Shown: one piece after another, positions 1 through 6,109 of the stretch
How the letters are laid out: the number at the start of each line of letters is the position of its first letter
Numbering within the stretch: position 1 is the first letter of the stretch
NCBI GenBank assembly: GCA_027011835.1
Contig: JALUZN010000421.1
Coordinates: forward strand, 1-6,109
Length of the DNA stretch: 6,109 nucleotides
Direction of reading: 5' to 3'
Source of the DNA: Draconibacterium sp.
GTDB lineage: Bacteria > Bacteroidota > Bacteroidia > Bacteroidales > Prolixibacteraceae
Program-made: the position numbers and the translations under genes
The notes under the pieces: model-generated
Told to the model about the DNA's origin: nothing
The model's database searches: none
The model's input: only the letters and a program-made list of their open reading frames with translations

Positions 1-36
1 CATTATGATATTAAAGAACGAATTATTAATATTTAA
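1..36 (+). CDS. Possible last codons of an upstream gene (partial)
   Basis: Reading from base 1 gives eleven codons, HYDIKERIINI, and then TAA at 34-36. The mix of charged and hydrophobic residues is compatible with the end of a protein, but the piece is too short to identify. A second forward frame, starting at base 2, is also open and ends in TGA at 53-55, overlapping the next start codon as ATGA. The true upstream gene end, if there is one, therefore cannot be chosen from this window. Confidence 0.2.
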   Translation, partial: HYDIKERIINI

Positions 37-51
37 CTACATTGTATTCAA

Positions 52-1041
52 ATGAAAAGGCGTAAGTTTTTAAGAAACACAACAATGGCTGGTATGGCTC
101 TTATAACCGCGCATTATCCGAAAATATTATCTGAGCCAAAACCTAAAGGAAGCCCCTATATGAGGTTAGATTCTCATATCCATCTTTATGACGGTGGAGG
201 TAATATTGACTTGATACGACAATATTTTGCATGGGCAGGGCTAACACACGGTCAGGTAATTGTTAGAACAAAAGATTTACACCTGATGCCACAGCTTAAA
301 ACAATTGGCCCGGGTTTTATTCCTTTTGAATGGCCTTTAAATCCTCTTGAACTAAAAGTCGATGCATCCATTCCTGTTTTAGGCTACAAAATTCATTTGC
401 GTAAACCTATGCAGAAAAACAAACAAGGAGAAATTATTAATGCCGGCAGTAAAGAGCTCGACCCTATTTGTTCTGCAGCCGAACGTTTGGGCAGGCCATT
501 TCTTTTCCACACCGATGCCGACAACCCACAAATTTGTAACATGTCTCAAATTGCAAAACTTGCACAAAGACATAACGGTACAGCATTTATTGCTGCACAC
601 ACAGCTGCCTATTCGCAAGAATTCGAAAGTGGAATTTCGATTCCAGCAAACGAATGGCAAGCTAAGCTACCCGGCATTCTTAAACAAAATTTTGAAATGC
701 TGCTTGACATTAAAAATTTATATGCCGACACAGTTCTACTTGGCCGCGATTATCCCGAGCGTGGGAAAAATCCATCGTATAAACTCAACCTTATGGCAAA
801 ACAGGTTGATAAAATGAGTACGGCAACCAAAAAACAATTATTGAATAAACTATTTATTGGAACTGATTTCCCATGGAACTATAAAAAAAATGATCCGAAA
901 AGCAGTTACAAATATCAGGTAAAATGTATGAAAGAGATATTTGGCAGCCATTTTAACGAAACAACAACTACAAAAAATTTTATTGCAATACTACCGGAAC
1001 ATGTACGCGATAAATATCTTAAAATATATAAGTATGCTTAA
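52..1041 (+). CDS. Amidohydrolase-superfamily metal-dependent hydrolase with Tat-like leader
   Basis: A 329-residue protein resembling the amidohydrolase_2 (PF04909-type) group of TIM-barrel metal hydrolases. Seen: the metal-binding HxH of strand 1 (H42, H44 in LDSHIHLYD), a lysine in GYKIHLRK (K113), histidines in LFHTD (H153) and AAHTAA (H183), and an aspartate in FIGTDFPW (D272). Together these match the family's order of ligands H-x-H, K/E, H, H, D. The N-terminus KRRKFLRNT fits the twin-arginine motif RRxFL, followed by a weakly hydrophobic stretch to about residue 27. This favours the start at 52 over the internal Met37 and suggests folded export to the periplasm. Members cleave lactones, amides and esters or decarboxylate acids; the substrate here is unknown. 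The gene precedes GH92 by 73 bp on the same strand, so a role on a glycan-derived lactone or substituent is inferred. Family is fairly sure; specific function is not. Confidence 0.82.
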   Translation: MKRRKFLRNTTMAGMALITAHYPKILSEPKPKGSPYMRLDSHIHLYDGGGNIDLIRQYFAWAGLTHGQVIVRTKDLHLMPQLKTIGPGFIPFEWPLNPLELKVDASIPVLGYKIHLRKPMQKNKQGEIINAGSKELDPICSAAERLGRPFLFHTDADNPQICNMSQIAKLAQRHNGTAFIAAHTAAYSQEFESGISIPANEWQAKLPGILKQNFEMLLDIKNLYADTVLLGRDYPERGKNPSYKLNLMAKQVDKMSTATKKQLLNKLFIGTDFPWNYKKNDPKSSYKYQVKCMKEIFGSHFNETTTTKNFIAILPEHVRDKYLKIYKYA

Positions 1042-1055
1042 TCATTAAAATGATT
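1040..1055. repeat. AT-rich inverted repeat at the amidohydrolase stop codon
   Basis: AATCATT and AATGATT flank two A bases and overlap the TAA stop at 1039-1041. As RNA this could form a small AU-rich stem of about six pairs with a four-base loop. It has no GC core and no T-run after it, so it is at best a weak terminator or processing site. It could separate the amidohydrolase from the GH92 gene, or be chance in AT-rich DNA. Confidence 0.3.
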
Positions 1056-1114
1056 GCGAGTTAAATTCTCATTCCTTCAAAATAATTTATATTTTCAGTT
1101 TAAAATAGTTACAA

Positions 1115-3412
1115 ATGCGATTTTCTTACCTGTTCATTCTTCTCTTTTTTTTAACGATAACATACTCGTGCAAGAAAAAGGTTGATAAACTTCCGGTAGA
1201 TAACATTAATCCGTTTATCGGTGCGTCAACATCGATGAAAGCAGGCAGAAGTCTTCATGGTTTAGGAAAAACTTTTCCGGGCGTAGCTACTCCTTTTGGC
1301 ATGATACAATTGAGCCCCGACACACGAACAGGTGGCGATAATGCCCCCGGATATTCGTGGCATCACAACACCATCGAAGGATTTAGTTTTATGCATTTGA
1401 GTGGTACCGGCTGGTATGGCGAATTTGGCAATTTCCTGGTAATGCCAACAACAGGTAAACTCCACACAAACAAAGGCGACGATGACAATCCTGAGGCAGG
1501 ATATCGTTCGCGTTACTCGCATAATAATGAGAAAGCAGAGGCAGGCTATTATGAAGTTTTATTACAGGACTACAATATTAATGCTGAAGTAACAGCTACG
1601 CAGCATGCAGGATTTTTACAGTTTACTTACCCCGAAAACCAACAGTCGAGAATTCAGATCGATTTGGCCAGACGAATAGGAGGCACATCGACTGAACAAT
1701 ATGTAAAAGTTGTTAACGACAGCACCATAAGCGGATGGATGAAATGCCCGCCCAAAGGCGGTGGATGGGGAAATGGTGCAGGAAAAGCCAACTACACAGT
1801 TTATTTTGTTTGCAGGTTTAGCAAACCACTAAAAAAATATGGTATTTGGAGTGCAAATATTCCGAAAACACAGATTAGAAAAAATGGTGAAGTTGCGAGT
1901 CCGGCGTATCAAAACCTCATTAAAAACGCTGAAATACTTCAAATGAAAAAAGAGATGACAGGAAAACATCTCGGATTCTATTCTGAATTTAAAACGAAAA
2001 AAAATGAAGTAATAAAGCTTAAAACCGGACTCTCGTTTGTTAGTATAGACAACGCAAAAATAAATTTAGAAAACGAAATTCCCGGCTGGGACTTTGAAGC
2101 AGTTCGGAAAAATGCGCGCAATCTCTGGAGTAAAGCAATTGATTTAATTCGCATTGAAGGAGGCAACGAGAAAGAGAAGGAGGTTTTTTATACAGCACTG
2201 TATCACACCATGATAGATCCCCGGATTTATTCAGATAGTAACGGGCAATATTTGGGAGGCGACAATAAAACTCACAGAACAGAAAAATTTAAATACCGCA
2301 CTATTTTTAGTGGGTGGGATGTATTTCGTAGTCTGTTTCCGCTGTTTTCAATCATTCGTCCCGACGTTGTAAACGATGAGATAAACTCGATGCTGCAACT
2401 GGCAGAATTAAGCAAAAAGGGATATCTACCCCGATGGGAAATTGCAAACAGCTACTCGGGATGTATGTTAGGCAATCCGGCAGTTTCGGTAATTGTTGAT
2501 GCCTACGAAAAAGGAATTAGAAATTACAATATCGAAAAAGCATTTCAATACAGTTTAAACACCATTCATAAATTCGACAACAATAAACGAGGGTTTACTC
2601 CCGGCTCTCTTTCAAAAACACTCGAATATGCCTATAGCGACTGGTGTTTGGCCAGATTTGCCGAATCGTTGGGCAAAGATTCGATTGCTGCCGTTTATTA
2701 CAAAAAATCGAAATCGTATAAGAGTGTTTGGTCGCCCGAAGTTCAATGGTTCAGGACAAAGTTAGACGATGGCTCGTGGATGAAATGGGAAGGTAAAAAG
2801 ACTCACGGACAAGGTTGTACCGAAAGCAATCCATATCAGCAAGGTTGGTTTGTTCCACACGATATTGAAGGGTTAACCAATCTTATGGGAAAAGAGTTTA
2901 TGATAGAAGAGTTAACCACATTTTTCGAACGTATTCCTCCCGATTTTCTTTGGAACGACTATTACAACCATGCCAACGAGCCGGTTCACCATGTACCGTT
3001 TATTTTTAACGAAATAGGATTGCCGTATTTAACACAAAAATGGACTCGCGCAATTTGTAAAGGTGCGTACGGAACCGGAATTGATGGTTATGTAGGGAAC
3101 GAAGACGAAGGACAAATGTCGGCGTGGTATGTACTGGCATCCATTGGCATTCATCCAATTGCTCCCGGAGATAATAAATACCAAATTACCTCGCCTGTTT
3201 TCTCAAAAATAACCATTCAACTCGACCCAGATTACTACCCGGGAAAAACTTTTACAATTGTTGCTCATAATAACTCCGAAAAAAATATCTACATTCAATC
3301 GTTAAAACTGAATGGGAAAAAGTTAGACCGATACTGGATTAGCCATGAAGAGATTGTTAAAGGCGGAGTACTTGAAATGGAAATGGGAAACACAGCATTA
3401 AATGTTAAATAA
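1115..3412 (+). CDS. GH92 alpha-mannosidase, lipoprotein
   Basis: A 765-residue glycoside hydrolase family 92 exo-alpha-mannosidase, a calcium-dependent inverting enzyme family. Residues 1-18 are a hydrophobic signal ending in a lipobox (TYSC, C19), so it is likely lipid-anchored in the envelope. The N-terminal GH92 beta domain starts at VDNINPFIGAS (about 28-38). It continues through TFPGVATPFGMIQLSPDT (53-70) and the hallmark FMHLSGTGW (92-100). The (alpha/alpha)6 catalytic domain fills the rest. It has TESNPYQQGWFVPHD with the expected general acid E570, NEPVHHVPF (E622, H625, H626), and DGYVGNEDEGQMSAWYVLASIGIHP (D657, D664), where the catalytic-base and calcium residues of the family lie. 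The length is usual for the family and no key motif is broken. The DUF4185-like gene follows after 11 bp, indicating co-transcription. Known members remove alpha-1,2, 1,3, 1,4 or 1,6 mannose; the linkage here is not assigned. Confidence 0.96.
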   Translation: MRFSYLFILLFFLTITYSCKKKVDKLPVDNINPFIGASTSMKAGRSLHGLGKTFPGVATPFGMIQLSPDTRTGGDNAPGYSWHHNTIEGFSFMHLSGTGWYGEFGNFLVMPTTGKLHTNKGDDDNPEAGYRSRYSHNNEKAEAGYYEVLLQDYNINAEVTATQHAGFLQFTYPENQQSRIQIDLARRIGGTSTEQYVKVVNDSTISGWMKCPPKGGGWGNGAGKANYTVYFVCRFSKPLKKYGIWSANIPKTQIRKNGEVASPAYQNLIKNAEILQMKKEMTGKHLGFYSEFKTKKNEVIKLKTGLSFVSIDNAKINLENEIPGWDFEAVRKNARNLWSKAIDLIRIEGGNEKEKEVFYTALYHTMIDPRIYSDSNGQYLGGDNKTHRTEKFKYRTIFSGWDVFRSLFPLFSIIRPDVVNDEINSMLQLAELSKKGYLPRWEIANSYSGCMLGNPAVSVIVDAYEKGIRNYNIEKAFQYSLNTIHKFDNNKRGFTPGSLSKTLEYAYSDWCLARFAESLGKDSIAAVYYKKSKSYKSVWSPEVQWFRTKLDDGSWMKWEGKKTHGQGCTESNPYQQGWFVPHDIEGLTNLMGKEFMIEELTTFFERIPPDFLWNDYYNHANEPVHHVPFIFNEIGLPYLTQKWTRAICKGAYGTGIDGYVGNEDEGQMSAWYVLASIGIHPIAPGDNKYQITSPVFSKITIQLDPDYYPGKTFTIVAHNNSEKNIYIQSLKLNGKKLDRYWISHEEIVKGGVLEMEMGNTALNVK

Positions 3413-3423
3413 AAAATATACTT

Positions 3424-4668
3424 ATGAAGACAATAGCAATTCTACTTTTTAGTGCAGCATTAATACTTACAATAAGTAGTTGCAATGCGCCACACAAAGC
3501 AAAACCACAGGGTGTACAGTTTCTAAAAAAGACCGTAAAACGTATTGGTTCGTCGGGCGATAACTGGTGTATTACATGGGCAAAAGATGGCTCGCAGATT
3601 GTGTCGATGTGCGACGGAAATTGGTTAAATATCGACACTCCAAATGGAGGTTACCACAATCACCTGTTTCGATTAACGGGCGATGCCGAAAATTTTCAGA
3701 GAGAAGATATTCCAAACTATCCCAATTTTAGCGGAGAAGAGGGAAGTTGGTTTGGCTATGGGATTATTTCTATTGATGATAACATTTATGCAACCGTTTC
3801 TAAAACTCCCCGGGGGAGTTGGTCGGGCCCATTCCGTGGAATTAAATTGCTGAAGTCTCCCGACAATGGCAAATCATGGTTCCGGGTTAATAAAGAGGGC
3901 AAAGAATTGCCACTTGCAAAAGACGACACAATGCGAAATGTAGTTGATAACGATGAGATGTTTTTCTTGGAAGAGAGTGGATTACCTCATCAAAAACAGA
4001 TGGCATACCCATTTTCGTACGTTGCATTTGTTCAGGAGGGACAAATGAATTCAGCAAATAAAGATGGTTACATATATATCTATTCCCCCGAGGGAGCACA
4101 ATCAAATAAACTTACATTGGCAAGAGTAAAAAAAGAAAATCTGGGAATAAGAAGCAAATGGCAATATTTTAAAAAATACGGGGCGAAAAACAAACCTCTG
4201 TGGACAAACGAAATTTCTGAACGAGGGACGGTTTACGAATTTCCCAAGAAAAATTCCAACGGACATTATTTTGGCTGGTACTCGTGGTTACCATCGGTGG
4301 TTTGGAACGAAGGACTCGGATTATATATCATGGTAAACGGAGGTACCGTTGGCGGTCGCGAAATGACAAACTCTGATAAAGATTATTACGACTGGTGGAT
4401 GCACTCCGAAACGGGTAGTTTGGGTCTTTGGTATTCAGAAAAACCATACGGTCCATGGAAACAGTTCTTTTACACCGACCAATGGATTGTCGACAATGAG
4501 AAAAACAGAACTTATCAACCCAAACTCTCACCCAAATGGATTAGCGACGACGGACAAAAGATGGTTTTAATCTGGTCGGATGCAATGGCAAATGAGAAGG
4601 GGCAGTCGCATGCGGTAAATTATTTATGGAACCAAATGGTAATAAGAATAGAGGTTCAAAATAAATAA
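3424..4668 (+). CDS. DUF4185-like beta-propeller lipoprotein, putative glycoside hydrolase (GH183-related?)
   Basis: A 414-residue secreted lipoprotein. Residues 1-19 are a signal peptide with a lipobox (ISSC, C20). The mature part begins with a strand rich in Trp and Asp, SGDNWCITW (44-52), then SMCDGNW (61-67). This resembles the start of DUF4185 domains, which are five-bladed propellers related in shape to GH43/sialidase enzymes. A sialidase-type Asp-box SPDNGKSW (145-152, pattern SxDxGxxW) and a blade-like SLGLWYSEKPYGPWKQ (332-346) support a propeller. D46 and D64 are the acidic residues I would examine first as active-site candidates. Some DUF4185 proteins are now classed as GH183 endo-D-arabinofuranases; membership here is inferred from recall of the family pattern. 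The gene sits 11 bp after GH92 and 33 bp before the GH5 signal peptide, so it is almost surely in the same operon. It could also be a non-catalytic sugar-binding propeller or a GH43-like exo-enzyme. Confidence 0.72.
   Translation: MKTIAILLFSAALILTISSCNAPHKAKPQGVQFLKKTVKRIGSSGDNWCITWAKDGSQIVSMCDGNWLNIDTPNGGYHNHLFRLTGDAENFQREDIPNYPNFSGEEGSWFGYGIISIDDNIYATVSKTPRGSWSGPFRGIKLLKSPDNGKSWFRVNKEGKELPLAKDDTMRNVVDNDEMFFLEESGLPHQKQMAYPFSYVAFVQEGQMNSANKDGYIYIYSPEGAQSNKLTLARVKKENLGIRSKWQYFKKYGAKNKPLWTNEISERGTVYEFPKKNSNGHYFGWYSWLPSVVWNEGLGLYIMVNGGTVGGREMTNSDKDYYDWWMHSETGSLGLWYSEKPYGPWKQFFYTDQWIVDNEKNRTYQPKLSPKWISDDGQKMVLIWSDAMANEKGQSHAVNYLWNQMVIRIEVQNK
3804..3820. repeat. GC-rich perfect inverted repeat inside the DUF4185-like gene
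   Basis: AACTCCCC (3804-3811) and GGGGAGTT (3813-3820) are exact reverse complements around one central G, within codons for K-T-P-R-G-S-W. It stands out as a C4G5 block in AT-rich coding sequence and uses the GC-rich pair CGG GGG. The reading frame passes through it unbroken. It is probably a coding coincidence, but it could form a strong RNA hairpin. Confidence 0.5.
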
Positions 4669-4701
4669 GAAAATAAGCAGTAACAATTTCAAGGTAAATA
4701 G

Positions 4702-4758
4702 ATGAAAACAAGACTATTGAGTTATTTAATCCTCGGATTATTACTCTCGGGAATCTAA
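4702..4758 (+). other. Out-of-frame signal peptide segment of the GH5 gene (frameshift remnant)
   Basis: The ATG at 4702 opens an 18-codon peptide, MKTRLLSYLILGLLLSGI, stopped by TAA at 4756. It has a perfect signal-peptide n-region (K, R) and hydrophobic core but no cleavage site. The missing part lies in the frame of the downstream GH5: NLISKAQITPHEAVIQ runs directly into Met4800, with a good signal-peptidase site at SKA|Q. Adding one base near the GGG at 4749-4751 joins the two into one protein of 454 residues with cleavage near residue 23. AAGG at 4691-4694 gives a weak ribosome site for this start. So the original GH5 start is very probably 4702, with one base lost, whether by mutation or by a sequencing or assembly error. 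Confidence 0.8.
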
Positions 4759-4799
4759 TTTCAAAGGCACAAATCACCCCTCACGAGGCAGTTATTCAA

Positions 4800-6065
4800 A
4801 TGCAAAAAGGAATTAACCTGGGAAATACACACGAACCCCCTACCGAGGCCGGATGGAACAATCCGAAAGCAGAAGAATACTATTTCGACATGTATAAAGA
4901 AGCGGGATTTCAACTTGTCAGGATTCCGGTAAGATGGGATAATTACACAGGAAAGACAGCACCCTATAAAATCGAAACGGCATGGCTCGACAGAATAGAG
5001 CAAGTGGTTGACTGGGGGCTTAAACGCGGACTCTTTATTATTCTAAACTCGCACCACGACAATTGGATAAAAGAGAGTTACTCAGAAGAAAACAAAGCAC
5101 GTTTCGATAGTATTTGGACACAAATTTCAGAACGGTTTAAAGACAAATCGGACAGTTTAATTTTTGAAGTTTTAAACGAGCCACACGGAATGACAAAAGC
5201 AAATAACGATGATATGCACCAACGAATAATTTCCATAATTCGGAAAACAAATCCGACGCGGTTAGTTATTTTCCAGGGGAACAATTGGGGTGGTGCCGAT
5301 GACTTAATTAATGCACAAATACCCGACGATGACTATGTAATTGGTTCGTTTCACTCGTACGACCCATACAAATTTGGCCTTCTTGGCGAAGGTGAATGGG
5401 GAACAGAAGGCGATATTGCCGCATTGGAAACCAAATTTAAAAAGGTGAAAAACTGGTCGGAAGCAAACAATATTGCAGTTTTCTTAGGTGAATTTGGAGC
5501 CAATAAAAAAGCCGATTACAACTCGCGTATGCGCCATTACAGAACCTATGTTTCGTTTGCACAAAAATACGGATTTGCTTGTGCAGCCTGGGACGATGGT
5601 GGTACTTTTAGAATTCTTCAACGCGAACAACACAACTGGAACGAAATAAAAGACATCCTTATTCATACTACGGAGAAATCACCATCGCCAATTGCCAAAG
5701 TTCACCAAGACTCAACAGTTTTAATTCAATGGAGTAATTTTGTTTCCGACAACGACAGCATTATTATTCAACGAAAAGAAAAATCGCAATTCAATTTCTC
5801 CCCTATTGCAACACTTCTGCCCAAGTCGAACAGTTATACCGATATTAAACCGGAGATGAACAAAACGTATAATTACAGAGTTATTGCACACTACAAAAAC
5901 AGCAACGACCTTTTTTCGCAACCCATCGAACTGTTTTTCCCATCGTGGGAACGAAAAAAAAAAGAACCTTTTAACGACACACTAATGGCTATTCCAGGAG
6001 TAATACCAATTAGGAAACAAAACACCCCATATATGCATCCAAAAAAAGTTTATGATGAGTTATAG
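4800..6065 (+). CDS. GH5 family endo-glycosidase (cellulase/mannanase-like) with C-terminal Fn3-like domain; 5' end frameshifted
   Basis: Counted from Met4800, the 421 residues hold a complete glycoside hydrolase family 5 TIM barrel at about 1-290. Family residues seen: R41 (VRIPVRW), H85-H86 (LNSHHDNW), N126-E127 (FEVLNEPHG, acid/base), H185 and Y187 (SFHSYDPY), E231 (VFLGEFGA, nucleophile) and W264 (AAWDDGG). GH5 enzymes cleave beta-linked glucans, mannans or related chains with retention; the subfamily and substrate are not decided here. Residues about 295-380 look like a fibronectin type III domain (WSNFVSDNDSIIIQRK, then KTYNYRVIAHYKN). A basic linker and a short tail of unknown role follow. 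As read, the protein lacks a signal peptide, because the export signal at 4702-4755 is in another frame. GAGG at 4785-4788 might allow weak initiation at 4800, giving a cytoplasmic form, but an exported 454-residue original is far more likely. It is the last complete gene of the operon in the window. Confidence 0.9.
   Translation: MQKGINLGNTHEPPTEAGWNNPKAEEYYFDMYKEAGFQLVRIPVRWDNYTGKTAPYKIETAWLDRIEQVVDWGLKRGLFIILNSHHDNWIKESYSEENKARFDSIWTQISERFKDKSDSLIFEVLNEPHGMTKANNDDMHQRIISIIRKTNPTRLVIFQGNNWGGADDLINAQIPDDDYVIGSFHSYDPYKFGLLGEGEWGTEGDIAALETKFKKVKNWSEANNIAVFLGEFGANKKADYNSRMRHYRTYVSFAQKYGFACAAWDDGGTFRILQREQHNWNEIKDILIHTTEKSPSPIAKVHQDSTVLIQWSNFVSDNDSIIIQRKEKSQFNFSPIATLLPKSNSYTDIKPEMNKTYNYRVIAHYKNSNDLFSQPIELFFPSWERKKKEPFNDTLMAIPGVIPIRKQNTPYMHPKKVYDEL
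5954..5963 (+). repeat. Ten-A homopolymer in the GH5 coding sequence
   Basis: Ten consecutive A bases encode part of R385-KKK-E389, at the junction between the Fn3-like domain and the C-terminal tail. In this sequence the frame is intact. Gain or loss of a single A would bring a stop within about a dozen codons (for example TTT TAA or CAC TAA), removing only the tail. The run is a site of likely polymerase slippage or sequencing error. Confidence 0.85.
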
Positions 6066-6109
6066 ATTGAATTATTTCAGAAGTGAGATTATCTTTGATG
6101 AAATTGGCT
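6052..6109 (+). CDS. Possible start of a downstream gene (partial, runs off the window)
   Basis: Two adjacent ATGs at 6052 and 6055 open a forward frame that stays open to the window end and overlaps the GH5 stop (TAG at 6063-6065) by 11-14 bp. It reads MMSYRLNYFRSEIIFDEIG, which looks protein-like but is too short to identify and has no clear ribosome site. The rival start ATG at 6098 (MKLA..., the usual beginning of a secreted Bacteroidota protein) is in another frame and equally possible. I cannot choose between them here. Confidence 0.25.
   Translation, partial: MMSYRLNYFRSEIIFDEIG

Noticed and set aside
440..817. Overlapping 125-codon forward open frame inside the amidohydrolase gene.
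   Set aside because: It lies wholly within the well-supported metal-hydrolase frame, shows no domain motif, and is best explained as an out-of-frame shadow.
1088..1095. TATATTTT ahead of the GH92 gene as a Bacteroidota -7 element (TAnnTTTG).
   Set aside because: The final G is missing and no TTTG-like -33 element lies about 20 bases upstream; such strings are common in AT-rich gaps. A promoter here is possible but not supported.
4740..4760. Programmed -1 ribosomal frameshift to join the GH5 signal peptide to its catalytic domain.
   Set aside because: No X-XXY-YYZ slippery heptamer and no obvious downstream stem are visible; a plain single-base loss is simpler.
4541..5003. Two reverse-strand open frames across the gap between the DUF4185-like and GH5 genes.
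   Set aside because: Both lie opposite clear forward coding sequence or the signal-peptide segment and give no recognisable protein features.
6010..6109. Reverse-strand reading of the right edge as the end of a convergent gene.
   Set aside because: One reverse frame stays open here and runs back into the GH5 3' end, but with only about 45 bases outside GH5 it cannot be told from chance; every other gene in the window is forward.

Overview
The window is AT-rich DNA carrying a tight, all-forward block of carbohydrate-active genes. It most likely comes from a Bacteroidota (Bacteroidetes) genome. The reasons are two short lipoprotein signals ending in ...SC with a hydrophobic stretch, A-rich leaders with little or no Shine-Dalgarno sequence, and the pairing of a GH92 exo-mannosidase with other secreted glycan enzymes, which is typical of polysaccharide utilization loci (PULs). 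No SusC/SusD pair, sensor or sigma/anti-sigma gene lies inside the window, so this would be an enzyme section of a PUL. No RNA gene, transposon, CRISPR array or origin was seen.

Layout: (1) 52-1041, an amidohydrolase-superfamily metal enzyme with a twin-arginine-like leader; (2) a 73-bp gap with an AT-rich inverted repeat at the stop codon; (3) 1115-3412, a GH92 alpha-mannosidase lipoprotein; (4) 11 bp later, 3424-4668, a DUF4185-like beta-propeller lipoprotein whose relatives include the GH183 endo-D-arabinofuranases; (5) 33 bp later, a GH5 glycosidase with a C-terminal Fn3-like domain. The GH5 signal peptide (from 4702) is out of frame with its catalytic domain (4800-6065). The last 50 bases may hold the first codons of a further gene. 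At the left edge a few codons of a preceding gene may be present.

Working together (inference): the two lipoproteins would sit on the cell envelope. GH5 and the DUF4185 protein would cut a glycan internally or trim it, GH92 would remove alpha-mannose, and the amidohydrolase would act on a non-glycosidic bond such as a lactone, ester or amide in the substrate or product. A mannose-containing glycan, perhaps one that also carries furanose sugars, is the simplest target, but the sequence does not establish it.

The most notable points are the apparent single-base frameshift between the GH5 signal peptide and its enzyme, the poorly characterised DUF4185-type protein next to GH92, and the exported amidohydrolase in a sugar-degrading operon.
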